A stretch of 64,000 bases of DNA from Lasiosphaeris hirsuta (GCA_030549175.1 JAUKUA010000005.1:3596001-3660000); one strand, 5' to 3'. Numbered from the stretch's first letter, positions 13,054-26,204 are shown. The notes: generated by a model not told the origin, from the sequence alone. A program made the numbers and translations.

Positions 13054-16000
13054 CAATCAGTGTCCCCACCACGAGCTTCGGCTCCTACGTCAGGGGACAC
13101 CACCGTTTATACTTCGCAGCTCCAGTGATGAGCCTGCGACACCCTCGACCCGACATAGCGATGACAAGAGAGCGCAGACACAAAGGCTACACTCGCACCC
13201 GTTTTCCATCGCGATAGCAGGAGAGGCTATCAGGTTCGATTAAACCGAACCGACATATCGACAATACCCGCAAAGGCACATCAAACTACAACCGGGATCT
13301 GGGCGCAACCACGGCTCCTTCATATCCGGTCCTCAGTTGCGTTGCGTCTCCTTGGGCTTGAATTACACACCATCATTGTCTTCTTCAGCGAGGCGCATGG
13401 TTGCTGGTGACACCTTAGAGGGGGTGGATAGCATCTAGGCTTTTTTTCTTCCTTTCCCTTCCTTTCTCGTTTCTTTTCTTCTCTCCACTCGTTACATGCT
13501 ATTCTTTATTTCGTTTTTGGCACATGTTTTGCTTGTTTGTTGGCAGGCGATGCGCAGCGTGCCAAGGGAACTTTCGGCAAGGCGGGATAATACTAGAGAT
13601 ACCCCGAGGACCGCCGACGATTGGTTTCCCCCTATTAACTATTCCCCTTGTTCAAGGTTCACATATGTGTTGGCTGGTTTGGATAGAGGTGGGGCTGGAA
13701 GGAAGAAACGATACACACGATAACCGCTTTCACACGCAGAGTTGCACGGCCGAGTGACGATGACGATTTTCTTCTTCCGGAGGGGTGATGGGATATGCCG
13801 GACGCAGCCGAGCTGGTTGTTGGATGGCTGGGTGGTGATGGTTGTGGTGTACCCTCCGCTCAGTCTCCCAATTCGCTGAGGAGAAGAAGCTCCCGGGCAG
13901 GGGCCGTCAGGAACCACAGAGAGAGAATTCTCGGCGCGGCAGAAGAGTCATGGGAAGGTCAATATGTTTTTGATATGGCCAGGAGCCGCCCCTGGGGGCG
14001 GTAATTTACACATGGCGTCTGGAAGCATGAAGATTTGGAGGGGACAGGGGATCCGCATACATTATGAGCACACGCGCGCACACACGGTTCCGGCATACAT
14101 CTTGTTAATTCCCCATTCCCATATTTCCTTTTCCCCGTTACCGACTACGTCTACTATTGTTTTCTCCTTGGCTGTTCTCTTGTGTGTGTGTGTGTTTGGT
14201 TATTTCCTAGAAAAGAGTATTTGTCCTTAGCAGCATGGCCACGTTAGAAGTGTCACCTAATGCCTGAATAGGCTGGTCCTGATGTCTGCAGGATGTATTC
14301 GTCTCCCGTCTCCCCTTTCCCGCGGTTGGCGTGAGGGTGCAGCTGCAAGACATAGCTGAAGAGTGGTTTGGTGGGCAATTAACTTGGGCAGCCACCAATA
14401 GCAGATGGCCAGTATCCAGGTCCCGAGCTCCCCTAGCAAGCCGGTTACCTTATCCAGTCGAGCCAGGCTTCTGATGCTAGCTACCTACCTATGTCAAGCT
14501 TGACGGGCGAAAGCCTTGGGTTGCCCCCATGACGTGCTGCTGCCGCATCGATTGCAGGAACAGATTGATTGATGGAGGTGCTTGTGATTGCGCCTGCTTA
14601 TCCTGCCTCGTCCCTTCTTGCAGCAGCTGCATGCCATATGCCATCCGAGCGCATGTGCTCTTCCCACCCACCGCTTTTGATGAAATACGGATGGATTTTG
14701 GACTGTTGCTGCTAGGTTTGTGGTTGCCAAGGTCATCCATGTCAAGAGCGACGTCGAGATTCAGTTGGGGGCAGTTGCAGTGTCAGTGCAGTGAGCTTCA
14801 ACGGCCAACGGTCTGGCTGCATCCCTCGATCTGATCTGGGGTGCTTGGTAAGGGGCCGTCAATTGAGCCGTGCGCTGCTAGGCTTGCCAAGACTTGTCCT
14901 CCAGCGCTGACTCACAGACCATCCACTGCCCGGCTCCAGGGCTTCTCGTCTCTCACCCCATTCAGAACCACGGACAGAGCTCTAGTGAGGGTCCTGGCAA
15001 GAGAGAGGGACGATAATGACCAGCCCATCATTTGGGGCATGCTCGTGGTTTACTCTTCTTCAAGTCGCCCTTGCGCGTGCATGTGTGGTCATTTCTGCCG
15101 ACAGACACAGCATCGACGACATCAGCCCTGCCGGCATGGGTAGCCTGGCCTGTCTGGCCTGGCCTGGTCTCGATGACTCGCTTGTGCTACCGGAACACGG
15201 CGAGGGCACGGCGAGCTTGGGCGACACGGGTGACAATCAGCAGCCAAATCGAGACGTCAGCCAACCCCGAACCGCACCGAACCTGCCTGGGGGCTGTCAG
15301 TTATGAGCCTAGCGCCTCCTTCGTGCAGTACCTAGCGCTGCTGTCAAGCGCTGTCAAGTCTTCCATTGTCGTGTTGCGCACATGCCGCCTTCTGGACCAC
15401 TCGTCTTCCTCTCCCTCGGTTCGTCAACCTCTTGTCCTGCCGGCGGCGCTGTCTTGCTGCGAGGCATCGAGACGACAGGAAAGAAAGAAGGCTGGCCAGG
15501 CACGCCAGGTGACTCGGTGCTGCGTGATGTGCAGCTGAAACCGCATTTGCCCGGCCGGCTATTGGCCGGTCGTCGGCCTCAAGCAGGCCCGGAACACTTC
15601 CCACAGGCCAAAACCGTGACCAAGAAAAGGGTCAGCCTTGTTTCTGAGCGATTGTTACACGGCCCACTGCAATCGTTCAAGGTTCAACAATCAGCAGGCC
15701 CGGGCACGGTGGGGGGACGGTTACAACAGGCGACCTCGTACAGGGGAGAGGCAGGCACTTTGTCCAGCCAACATGGACTGCGAGAGGGAATGGCCAGGGC
15801 AGCTACGCCCCGGCTAACCAGGATATAGGGCCAGATGTAACCATATACTGTTGCTGAATTTTCAGACGGCATTGGCAGCCGCTGCCATCACAGCCATCAC
15901 GCCGATCTCTTCCGGCTATCGCTTGCTGTAAGTTGACGACAGCAGCGTCCTAGACCAAATCCCGCTGGAATGTCAAGGGACTGGCGAGGCTCTCGACGCC

Positions 16001-19000
16001 GCGCGTCTTATTTTCTCTTCTTCCTCGAGCGCGGAAAACCACCCCCGGGACGCTGGGCTGAGTTGAGATGAGATGGGCGGGCTGGCGCCAGCTCTGAGCT
16101 GTAGTTTGCCGACCCTGCTCATCACCATACACGGTCCGGCGAATCTCGGTTCCCGAGCACGTCCAGATGACGCCAAGTTACGGACGCGTCGGGGCGGCAA
16201 CACCCAAAGGTCTACTTCTTAACCGTGTTCCCTTTTGAGCAACCAAATCATGGCCGGGAATTGGCCCTCCGGCGAGCCCAGCCCACCGATGGGTTAGATA
16301 CCTCTGACGATGCCATCAGTGAGCTGCTGGGGTTCCCCGTGTACAAATGGCAGCTCAAAATTTGCAGAGCTCAAGCGAGTTTTGTAGGCTTGCCTCCAGT
16401 GCTACCTCGCGCGGATCTCAGCCCAATCGGAGATTAATGTCCAATATATAGTCTCATGCTGATATGTATTTCACGCTCTTCCCCTTTGTCAACCAGCAGT
16501 ACTTTCACCTGGTACTTCGGCTGTTCTGGCTGTACAGCAGTGTACTTCCCACACTGGATGATACTTGCCCCCCCCCCCCCCCCCCCCCTAAAACTGTGGC
16601 TAGTTCGTAGTCAAGCCTGGCACACCACCCCAGCTGCTGACCGACACACGACGGTCGCGGTCTTCTGGGCCTGGAAGAACTCTGCTGTCTCGTATAGATT
16701 GTTACTGATTGCTAGACAGGTCCCTTCCACTCCCCCAACACACGTGCCTCAAAGTCGAGTTGGAGAGAGTCGCGCCCTTGGATCGCAGCTTGTCTTGCGG
16801 CCCGGCCTGCTCAGAGAGGAAGCTCGGATCCCACAAAAGACTGTCCCTGCCACGGAACGGTCGGCTGTCGTGATCTCGCAGCAGGATCCCGCATTGCTCG
16901 CGGTGGTGAGCGGTTGGCTGCCAGCTGACGGTTTCTGTCTTTGGAAACTCCGCCAATTCTCCTCTCGACGCCACCTTGATCGCCTGACAGAAAGGTTTCC
17001 AAGTATTTAAGCTTGGTAGACGGGCAGATCCCCCCAAGCGGGGAATGCTTCTCGCTAGCTGCGGGTGATGCTGGGGGAGGCTGGGATCAGAGCCTGCCGA
17101 GTGCTGTAATAGTGGGACATCCTATGCCAGGCACCCGGGCTATATCAACCGCTATATATCAGACATGATATATCGTGCTTTTTATTAAGCACCCACCACA
17201 GCCGAAACATGGGCCAGAAGTTCCTCAAGCGAAGGTGCAGGCACCGATCGGGAGAGGCGGGTTGAGAATAGGTATCCCGCCCGCCGTGGATCCGGCGCCG
17301 GCACTTTTGTTTAGAGAGTGTTTCTGCAGCTTCGGCGGGAGAGCGGAGGGCCCTGCAGCAGAGGGATGGGTAAGTCGAGACCAATCCTTCCGCGCTGAAA
17401 CGCGACGGGCATACTTTTTTTTCTTCCCACGAAGAGCGGTGAGCTATACGATAGGAATGAAAGGGGGTGAGAAGAGGGGTGGTGGAGGCGCGAGCAAGCA
17501 CAGCGCCGCGATCCGCCCCGGTCAGGAAGACCATCCCCCCCCCCCCAATTCCCACGCGTGGCCGACCCCAATTGGGCCAGGCTGGCAGCTACCGCTTTAA
17601 CGTGTTGATGAGTTGGTTTGATGAAGGGAGTTCAAGATGGCCAAACATGTTGGTGAGTGGCCGGCCCTGCAGCTTTCTCCTCTGCCGTTCCAAGTTTTGG
17701 GTTCGGGGTAATACGCAAGGTAGGGTAGATGGGTAGGTGTGTGTGCACGTACGTGTACGTCCCCCCCCTTCCCTTCGGTTCCCCTCCCCCCAATCTCGCC
17801 CATGGGATCTCTCGTCCAACAGCAGCTCTGTGTCTGGTCCCGACCAAGTCTGGTAACGGGGATCTCTTCCTGGTCTCGCCCCAAAAACACTCTCAAGAAG
17901 CCGCACCATCCTCCCGCGCGCGTTCCTTTTCTCCAGGATCATCCTCTGGAATATTTTCCTTGTACAACGTTGCAGTGGGTTTGTGTGTTTCCGGCGATCA
18001 GCCGCCCCTTCCCCCCTGCCCCCTTTTTTTCGTCAATAAGGTTGAGTGGAGAAGGGGCAAAGGGTCAGTGCCTTAACCGGATTCCGAGATATTGCACGGT
18101 TTGCCGATAGCAACGCCGGTGAGGGTCGAGTGCGTACATCTGATCTGCCGAGCTGGTGCGGTTCCCTTCCACGAACTGGCCCGAGGGAGGCTGTTCGTTA
18201 CGCTGTGCATCATCCGTGGATACCCTGCGATGGGGTGGCGGCCCTGTTCCTGCGTTGAGTGAGGTGGAGTGGATGCTGCGGTAGATCTGCCCAGATCCTC
18301 CCTCATCTCGGGTTGTTTGGGCGGGACGTAACCTTGTGCGCGCTGGTGGTGAGGGAGGTAGGTCCTTTGTTTCCTTTTTTTCTTCTTCTTTTGTGTCTTG
18401 GCCGGCGTGCCGGAGGTGGAATCGGGCTTTTGGGTTTGGGAATTTTGGGCTCCAGCTGCTGCTGTTCATCCCGGACCAAGGGGAGGAGGATGGGGGAAAT
18501 GTTTGTCCGGCGCAGCTTGGATCCATCGGGTTGAGGAGGTCTCTCTGCTCTGCTCGGTCTCGGGTAATGGCGGCCTCTTTGGAGTGTCTGGATCGTTTGC
18601 CTATTTCTGTCTGCGGTCTGCCCCTTTGGATGTTTAGGTCTGGTGTCTTCGGGGTTACCATGTGGACGTTGTCACTCATATACTCCAGTCCTGTTTTTCT
18701 CTTGTTCGCACGAAACACTCGAAGAGAGATGTCGAAATCTCGAAAAGGCCCTTGCCGTATCTGGAAAAAATGTTGCCAGTATCTAGGGATGAGGTCGAAA
18801 AGCACTTGAAGAGACTAGAGTGGTGCAGCAGCAAGATATTTTCTACTCATTGTCATGGCTCCTGATCACGCGTTGATAAATGATCCGGGGTTGGATTGTA
18901 GAGTCTTTGTGATCCTAAACATGCGTCTCCTGCCAACTAGTACCGCTCTTGACAACAATTCTGTTGACTGTATGTCCTGTTAGGAATTTATATTTGTTTC

Positions 19001-19526
19001 TCGTGAAGGGTATCTCTATTCTGTAATGTATTCGCTCCACAAGACAGAACTCATTCTAAGTAGGTCTTGTTTGACCTGTCGCGAGCCACGTCCTGATGCT
19101 TTCATATCGTAGTACTCTTCTAGAAACATTTGCCGGCCTCACCAATTCATTCGCGTTCCTGGCCAAGTCATCATGGTGAGACTTTGGAAATAGAGAAAAA
19201 TTTCAGCGAGATTAGAGGAAATATTTGAGAGGAAGAATTCCCGATCCACAGGGTTTGAAGTTTTCTGTTCCTTCCGTTTTGGTTCACCAGCAAGCAAAGG
19301 CACATTCCCAAAATTAGAGCAGTACAGCATGGAGTCGTGGCCTAGCCTAGCACCGTGTTGAACATGGATCGGCTTATGGTATTTATCGTCCGTCTCCCCA
19401 ACCCGATCTGACAACCAGACTCGGCAGCCTTGCGCAACCAACGCTCACCATCCCATCATCTTGATCGCCGCCGGAAACCACCTTTTCTACCCCACCAGAC
19501 TACCGCATCAAGCGCCACTGCCCAAC
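13054..19526. other. 6.5 kb gene-free region downstream of the Myb gene
   Basis: No coding region could be supported on either strand. Visible landmarks are a pyrimidine-rich run (13439-13490), a GT run (14180-14198), a C21 tract (16568-16588) and a C12 tract (17535-17546). The longest open frame (18065-18805, minus) has no domain and atypical composition. The sequence could hold long untranslated regions, non-coding transcripts or decayed repeats, and I cannot separate these by eye. Confidence 0.5.
16568..16588. repeat. C21 homopolymer tract
   Basis: Uninterrupted run of 21 C on the plus strand in the gene-free region. It is one of several long C tracts in the window and a likely place for length error or variation. 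Confidence 0.95.
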
Positions 19527-19845
19527 ATGTCGACCCTTGAAGAGCTCGACGATCTCGACCGCCGCGAGAGCGACAATAAGAAGGACAAGAAGGACAGGAA
19601 AGATGACGGCAAGGATAGCAAGGGCGGAGATAGTGACGCTGATATAAAGGACGCCGAGCCCGAGGAGGATGACGTGCTCTACGAGGAGATCCTCAGCCTC
19701 GACACCCAGGACATCCTGACGCGCAAACGGCTGCTGGAAAACGATTTCAAGAATCACGAGGAGCGAGGGCCAGCGATTATCACATGAGAAAGTTCACCAT
19801 GGCCGAGAAGATCAAGGAGAACCAGGGGGAGATTGCGAACAATCG
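19527..19845 (+). pseudogene. Truncated, frameshifted copy of proteasome ATPase RPT5 (first exon only)
   Basis: From ATG 19527 the translation is an RPT5-type N terminus: an acidic Lys/Asp-rich leader, then EEILSLDTQDILTRKRLLEND. The frame then breaks. One extra base after the GAT codon near 19745 shifts it, and the +1 frame continues as SRI.RSE.QRLSHEK. A second extra base near 19791 shifts it again to FTMAEKIKENQGEIANNR, which ends at a normal-looking GTAAGT donor at 19846. No AAA+ ATPase exon follows. In a complete RPT5 the next exon would begin with the QLPYLVGNVVE segment, which is absent here. The copy therefore covers only about the first quarter and is not translatable as it stands. 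The working RPT5 gene should lie elsewhere in the genome. Sequencing error could explain the shifts but not the missing exons. Confidence 0.8.
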
Positions 19846-20595
19846 GTAAGTCGGCACCGCGGCCTTGTCCCTCTCTTGTCATTGCTGACAATACCTAGAC
19901 GTACGGAAGCGAATGGTGCCTTACTATAAACGCAGCAGAGGGAAGAAACCATCTACGTTGAACTTGGCTTCTGACGTTTCCTTGCAGGTACATGTTCCTT
20001 TTCTAACCTGCCGTCTCATCTTTTGGTTTGTTGATTATTGGGTGGTCGTAGCCATTCTCAGGGGCTTGCGTTGAGCCCAGACCATCTGCAGCCGGCGCAG
20101 GTGGCAGGAGTTTTGGGGCGGCTGGCAGGCAAGAACGCCAGGCAGCAGCGGCGCCATCAATTGAAGACGGCGTGAGTCACCTGATACCGTGCAGCGCCAC
20201 CAAGACTCGGTCGCACTCAGTCGCGATTGACTGCGTCATCCTTGTTTTCCATCCTCTTGAGTGGCGGACCTCAGCGACACCTCTCTCTCTCGCTCTGTAA
20301 TCCTTGCAGAGGGCCCATTCACTTCCCCAAAGTGTAGACCGGCTCCCAAAACCACCACTCCTGCCGTCGCTGATTTCCGCACAGATGGTTGCAGTGCTCG
20401 GACCTAGCTCGGGCAGGCGCATTAACTTTCTTTTCTGCTGAGTATCCATCTTTTCCTCTTGCGAGGCAACTCGTCTCGCTGCCTCGGCTTTGCTCCTTGC
20501 AATTCGCAGTTCGATACTCATTCCGCCATCCATCCGGCATCCCATAGTCTGCCGCCCATGGCCTCGCTGCTGAGAATTCTCCATCGAAATCTACA
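19846..20595. other. Intergenic region between RPT5 fragment and RAD26
   Basis: About 750 bases without a supported gene. It begins with the orphan GTAAGT donor of the RPT5 fragment. The CT-rich segment at 20276-20300 and the pyrimidine-rich stretch before 20595 fit a RAD26 promoter and leader. Confidence 0.5.
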
Positions 20596-23500
20596 ATGAA
20601 CTCCGATACCACCTCCCCCTCCCCCGCCGGGGACCTTCTCGATGCCGTCCCTGCTAGCGAACCGATGCCAATCGACGATGCCTCCCCCGCACCTGAGCCT
20701 ACCGACACAGCAATTGTTGATCTCGATGAAGAGTCCGCCCTCAAGCGTCTGACCGAGAATGTCCGGAACCAAGACGACCTGGAGCGCGACATTACCATTC
20801 AAGCCAACCGTGCGTTCATCGAGGCGGAGGACAAGCGAGATCAGAAGCGCATTGAGAAGGCCGAGCAACTTCGCGTCAGACTCGAGACCCAGCTCAAAAG
20901 CCAGCAGCAGAAACTGAGCAGATCATTCGCAAACTCGACTGTAAAACTGCGAATGCGACAGGAGATTGCGCGGATCAAAGACGAGATCGAGCTATGCGCG
21001 AAAGACATCTCCGACTTCAACGAGCGCATTGAGAAGCGCCACCAGGAAGGCGCTGCTGATGAGCTGCCCGCAGCAATAGGCGGCAAGTTGCCCAACGAAA
21101 CCCAGCGTGAGTATCTCATCCGAACTGGCAAAATCACACCGTTCGCCAAGATTGGCGGCCCTCGTCTCGAGGGTGTTGAGGGAGACCTCGCCAATGCTAT
21201 TGTCGATGCCGAGGATGAAGCTGTCGCCGAGGAGCTCGCGCAGGCGGACGCCGATGGCCCTCGATCACACCGGAACTTGAGACTACCAGGATTTGCCGAG
21301 GACAATGATACCGCCGCTGCTGTGCAGGGACAGTTCTCCCTCCGCCCAAGAAAGCGCCAGAGGGCCCGAGAGACGGCCGAGTCTTCGGACGAGTTTGCAC
21401 CAGACGAGGCCATCTCGGAAGCGCCCACTCCTGAATCATACGAGTCGGGTGACAGCATTGATATGACCGACATGACGCCCAAGAAAAAGAGAAAGAGGGC
21501 TGCCAAGGCTAGCGAAGACAGAGTCGATCTAAGCGGCATTGATGATGGCAATGAGGAAGTCTATCAAGGCAGATTGGAGGACTGGGTAGAGCGAAGAAGC
21601 CGAGCGAGGCGCCACCACCAGGAAAGCCTCGGCCAGCCTGTAGACGACCCTGCAGACGGAGAAAAGGAATGGTTCAAGCCTTCACCAGATCATCCCGATC
21701 ACCAGTTTGATGGTGGTGGACTCAAGCTTCCTGGTGATATTTTTCCTTCCCTTTTTGACTACCAAAAGACCGGTGTCCAGTGGCTGGCTGAGCTCTATGC
21801 TCAACAGGTTGGAGGCATTGTTGGTGACGAGATGGGACTCGGCAAGACAGGTAGGTCGCACTTCGGGACGTTGCTGGTATGATACTTACAGGCTCCAAGT
21901 GCAGTTGATATCGTTCGTGGCTGCTTTGCATTACAGCAAAATGCTGTACAAACCCGTCATTGTTGTCGCGCCGGCTACTGTATTGCGAATGTGGGTTAAC
22001 GAATTTCACCGCTGGTGGCCGCCTCTTCGGGTATCGATTCTGCACTCGTCTGGGAGCGGTATGTTCAACGTCCGCAGTGAAGATGCGCTCGAGGATGTGG
22101 ATGATCTGGGTGAAGGCTGGGATAGGAAAAGGCCCGGCAAGTCCAGCAAAGCAGCAAAGCAGATTGTCGACCGAGTGGTGGAGCACGGCCATGTGTTGGT
22201 CACCACCTATGCTGGCCTGCAAACCTACGGCGACGTTCTGATCCCAGTCGAATGGGGCTACGCCGTCCTCGACGAGGGCCACAAGATCCGAAACCCAAAC
22301 ACTGCCATTACGATATACTGCAAAGAGCTCCGAACACCCAACCGGGTGATTCTTTCCGGCACCCCAATGCAGAACAACTTAACAGAGCTCTGGTCTCTCT
22401 TTGACTTCATTTATCCTATGCGCCTGGGCACTCTCGTTGCTTTCCGGACTGACTTTGAGATTCCCATCAGGATGGGAGGCTACGCGAACGCGACAAACCT
22501 TCAAATCATGACTGCACAGAGATGCGCCGAGACGTTGAAAGATACGATCAGCCCATATCTCCTCCAGCGCTTGAAGGTGGATGTGGCTTCAGATTTGCCC
22601 AAGAAGAGCGAGCAGGTGCTCTTTTGCAAGCTGACAAGACCTCAGCGGGAGGCTTACGAAATGTTCCTAAAGTCGGACGATATGGCATCGATCATGAACA
22701 AGACTAAGCAGACTCTGTTCGGCATTGATATCCTCCGCAAGATCTGCAACCACCCCGACTTGCTTGACCCCAGACTCAAGAACCGGCCCGGCTATGCATG
22801 GGGTGGGGTCGATAAGTCGGGCAAGATGGCGATTGTCAAGTCATTGCTGCCCATGTGGAAGCGCCTGGGCCACAAGACGTTGATGTTTTGCCAGGGCGTC
22901 CAGATGCTGGACGTCATTGAGGAGCTTGTCAAGAAAGAGGGCTGCCTCAGGTACATTCGTATGGATGGCAAGACGCCCATCAAGCAGCGTCAGACGCTCG
23001 TCGACCAGTTCAACAATGACCCGGACCTCGATGTGTTCTTGTTGACGACAAAGGTAGGCGGGCTCGGCGTCAACCTCACGGGGGCGAATCGGGTCATCAT
23101 CTTTGATCCTGACTGGAACCCTTCTACCGATGTCCAAGCCAGGGAGCGAGCTTGGCGTCTGGGCCAGAAGAAAGAAGTCACTATCTACCGGCTGATGACG
23201 GCGGGGACAATCGAGGAGAAGATTTACCACCGGCAGATCTTCAAGCAGTTCCTATCAAACAAGGTGCTGAAGGACCCCAAGCAGCAGGCAAGCTTCAATC
23301 TTCATGACTTGCATGACTTGTTTAGTCTCAGCTCCTACGAAGATGGCATGACCGAGACGGCCGAGCTGTTCAAAGGCAGCGAGGTGAAAAACTTCAAGCC
23401 AGCTGGACCCAAGCAGCTCATCCTGCCTGGATACGACGTCGGCCCTGTCCTGCCCACAGGCGCAGGTGCCCCCAAGGAGCAGGCGCCGAGCGCGGGCGTT

Positions 23501-24175
23501 GATAACGCGGCCGACCTTGTCGGTGTCAAAGGCATTGCGAGTCTCGAGGAATATAAAGAAGACGACGCGGCACCACCGAATGGGGAGGATCGTCTGATGG
23601 AAGGCATCTTTGCAAAGTCTGGTGTGCACAGTGCTCTTGAGCATGATAAGATCATGAACGGCAAGAAAACGGTCAGGGCGGACCCCAAGATACTTCAGCA
23701 GGAGGCCAACCGCGTTGCTGCTCGTGCGGCACTTGGTCTTCGCCGCGCAGGCGTGGCAGCGCGCAGTGTGCCCATCGGCACCGTGACTTGGACTGGCGAG
23801 TTTGGCGAGGCGGGCCGACCCACCAATAATAATAGACGGCGTGGACAGGGCGGTCCCAGCTCGGCTGGCATTCTCGCGGGCGTTGCAAACCGGCAGGGCC
23901 TGGCGCCGAGCGGTGCGGGCAGCTCGAGAGCGGTGACGCCGGCGACTCCCGAGCGCAATCTCAAGGCTAAGGACTTTGAGAAGATGATTCCAGCATTCAT
24001 CAAGCGGCACGGCGGCCAGGTACCGAGCAAGCTCTTGGTAGATCACTTCAACCAGTACTGCATCGGCGGGAAGCAGGCGGCAGCGGAGTTCAAGCAAGCA
24101 CTAGGCAAAGTGGCCAAGATGGAAAAGGCTGGATCGAGCATGCGAGTGGTGTGGGTGCTGCAGCCGGGGTACTAA
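20596..24175 (+). CDS. rad26: RAD26/CSB (ERCC6)-type SNF2 translocase of transcription-coupled repair
   Basis: ATP-dependent DNA translocase that acts on RNA polymerase II stalled at lesions. Exons are 20596-21850 and 21900-24175 (1176 residues). The 49-nt intron (GTAGGT to CCAAG) falls just after the Walker A lysine-threonine; using the nearer TTACAG at 21890 would give a stop, so AAG at 21899 is chosen. Helicase motifs in order are GDEMGLGKT (I), a DEGH box in LDEGHKIRN (II), SGTPMQNNLTELWSL (III), then the C-terminal lobe with FLLTTKVGGLGVNL and ERAWRLGQ (VI). The DEGH box and the length are typical of the CSB/Rad26 subfamily. The N-terminal third is acidic with basic nuclear-localisation-like runs (PKKKRKR near 21480). 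The NQDDLERDI segment resembles the inhibitory leucine-latch region of CSB proteins (inference). The C-terminal 80 residues are compatible with a winged-helix-like fold, also inference. Confidence 0.95.
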
Positions 24176-25050
24176 TATCGATACAGGGAGTGGCTGTCAG
24201 CGTGTTTTCGGTGAGTGATGATCTTTTTGTTTGGATTTATTTGTGCATAGCGTGGGCATCATTGGGGGCGTCTAGGAGGCTCTGAAGACAGGCACGGGGT
24301 AGTAGCCGTGTCCCAATGGACGGCGGGTCAAGGGTCATTAGGGGTGGCATACGAGCCAGAATAACAAGAAACTAGCCGTGATGAATTATGTGCGAGTCTA
24401 GCTTGAATGTGACACGGGTACATAGTATCCCGTACAGCATGCCCCCAGGCGGGAGGTTCCCACTTGGCCTAGAACCCAGAGCCGCCCAGAGCCCGGAGTG
24501 AGGGGCACCCCTGCACCCCAGCACCCCAGCACCCCAGTTGCCCAGCACCCCAACACCCGACCCCAGACCCCTGACATCCCGCGCGGCTAAGAGCCTCAAC
24601 CACACCCTCGGGCAGGTCTTCCAGTCCAGGACCACAAGCTGGAACAAAGGGCTCTCTTGCTGATTCGCCAGTGTGTAGTGTCGTGGCTTGTGAGGAATCT
24701 GACAAATGCGGAAGCAAGCTAGTTCCGGGCTGACGGGCGCTCCAAGGTATCCTCTGTCTTTCTTTATAGAGTGCTCGTCTTTTCGTCCGTCTCGATTGCC
24801 TTGGCTGCTATTTTGTGAGAGTATATGCGCTGCTCATGACGCCCCTGGCTCTCGCCTGTCCCACGCCACCAGCAGATTTATTTGCAAAGCGGCAACCCGG
24901 CCGCCCAGCTTGCCATTCCGCCATTTCGCCGTTTCGAGACTGTCTTGGGGGGGACGCGGGGAATCGCCATCAGCGGCCGACATATCGAAGTAGTACCGTG
25001 GCAGAAAGAAAAAGGTTTCGACAGCGAGACTCTACACAACATCGACGCAA
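24176..25050. other. Intergenic region with CAGCACCC minisatellite
   Basis: About 875 bases between RAD26 and the HHE gene with no supported gene. A short imperfect tandem array of CAGCACCC-like units occupies about 24510-24555. The 3' part (24700-25050) is the probable promoter and leader of the downstream gene. Confidence 0.5.
24510..24555. repeat. Imperfect CAGCACCC minisatellite
   Basis: Four to five copies of a CAGCACCC/CAGTTGCC-type octamer follow one another here. No coding meaning is seen on either strand. Confidence 0.7.
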
Positions 25051-25879
25051 ATGTCCGACACAGAAATCCCCCCCAGTAGCGGTGAGGTCTCGGCTCCAGA
25101 ACCCCCGCTCGAAACACCGAACCCGAGCGGATGCAGCACAGAGAGCGGTCCTTCCGCCGCCGCCGCCGCCGCCAAGCCCGAGCCCGAGCCAGAGCCCGAG
25201 CCCGAGCCCGAGCCACCCACCCCGGCCGCCGCGGCCCCGCTCCCACCGCTGACTCCGGCGCAGTTCCGGGTGTACAACCGGCTCGCCGAGCAAATGGAAT
25301 ATTTTGTAACCTCTTCCTCTCCTATATCTCCCATCCCACACCAAACTGATTGAACCACGCACAAAAAAAAAAGCACGACCACTTCCGCCAATCCTGGAAC
25401 ACGCTCTACGGCGCGTGCGCCGCCGGCCGCCGCCCCGCCGCCCTGTCGCTCAAGCAGTTCCTCAACGAGGGCCTGCACCTGTGCGCGTACCTGACGGCGC
25501 ACCACCGCATCGAGGAGACGCATCTGTACCCGATCCTGGGGCGCAAGATGGCGGCGTTCCGTAGCTCGGCCGGGCCGCCGCCTTCGCGGCAATTTAAAGG
25601 ACTCGTAGGGCAGGGAGGCGGGGGGGGGAGGGGAAGAAGGAGGCGAACGAGCTGCTGCGGCAGCACGAGGCCATCCACGAGGGGATGGACGTCTTTGAGG
25701 CGTACCTGCGCGAGTGCCGCGCGGGGGAGAGGGAGTTGGAGTTGGGGGTGTTAAAGGGGAAGATGGATACGTGGGGTGAGGTGCTGATGAGGCATCTGGA
25801 CCAGGAGGTCAGGGATTTGTCGGCGGAGAACATGCGCAGGTACTATACCATTGAGGAGATGAGGGCGATTCCGATCTAG
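25051..25879 (+). CDS. Hemerythrin-like HHE-domain protein
   Basis: Cytosolic protein with a four-helix hemerythrin HHE cation-binding domain, a fold that can bind a di-iron centre; its role in fungi is poorly defined. Exons are 25051-25305, 25374-25560 and 25614-25879 (235 residues). The introns are 68 nt (GTAACC to AAAAG) and 53 nt (GTAGCT to GGCAG). The second restores the GRKMAAFR to GKKEANELLRQHE junction. Metal-ligand candidates are His in HDHFRQSWN, the AHHRIEETH block, His residues in RQHEAIHEGMD, and HLDQE near the end. The first 80 residues are low complexity, with Ala and Pro-Glu repeats coded by GAGCCC hexamers (about 25178-25217). Domain identity is good and physiological function is unknown. 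Confidence 0.88.
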
Positions 25880-26204
25880 GGGTCGGGAGTTGTGGGCTGG
25901 TGGATGCCAGAAAAGGCCTTGATGTCTTGGACTGGTTGGTTCCTAAATTACCAAAGCATCACCACCAATTGAACTGGTAGCAGGCACGAGTTGATAATCA
26001 TTCCACGCTGCGTATCTTGCTACAATACCAAACAGATAGTCTCGAGTAGTAACAAGCCCCCAACCTCCAGTACAGTATAGGATCGAGTATGCCAGGCTGA
26101 TGTCCAGAGTCCACATGTCATCTCCAATGCCGCGTGCCGCTACTATGAGCGAGCAATCCACAGGACCCATCCGAGCCCAGGCCTACGCTTGACTATCCGG
26201 TAGC
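25880..26204. other. Convergent intergenic spacer
   Basis: About 325 bases between two converging genes. It probably holds both 3' untranslated ends. Nothing else is seen in it. Confidence 0.5.

Noticed and set aside
13225..13245. B-box-like GGTTCGATTAAACC suggesting another tRNA
   Set aside because: No matching acceptor, D or anticodon stems upstream.
18065..18805. 246-codon frame on the minus strand
   Set aside because: Longest frame in the gene-free block but no ordered domain, atypical composition and no introns or homology that I can recognise.
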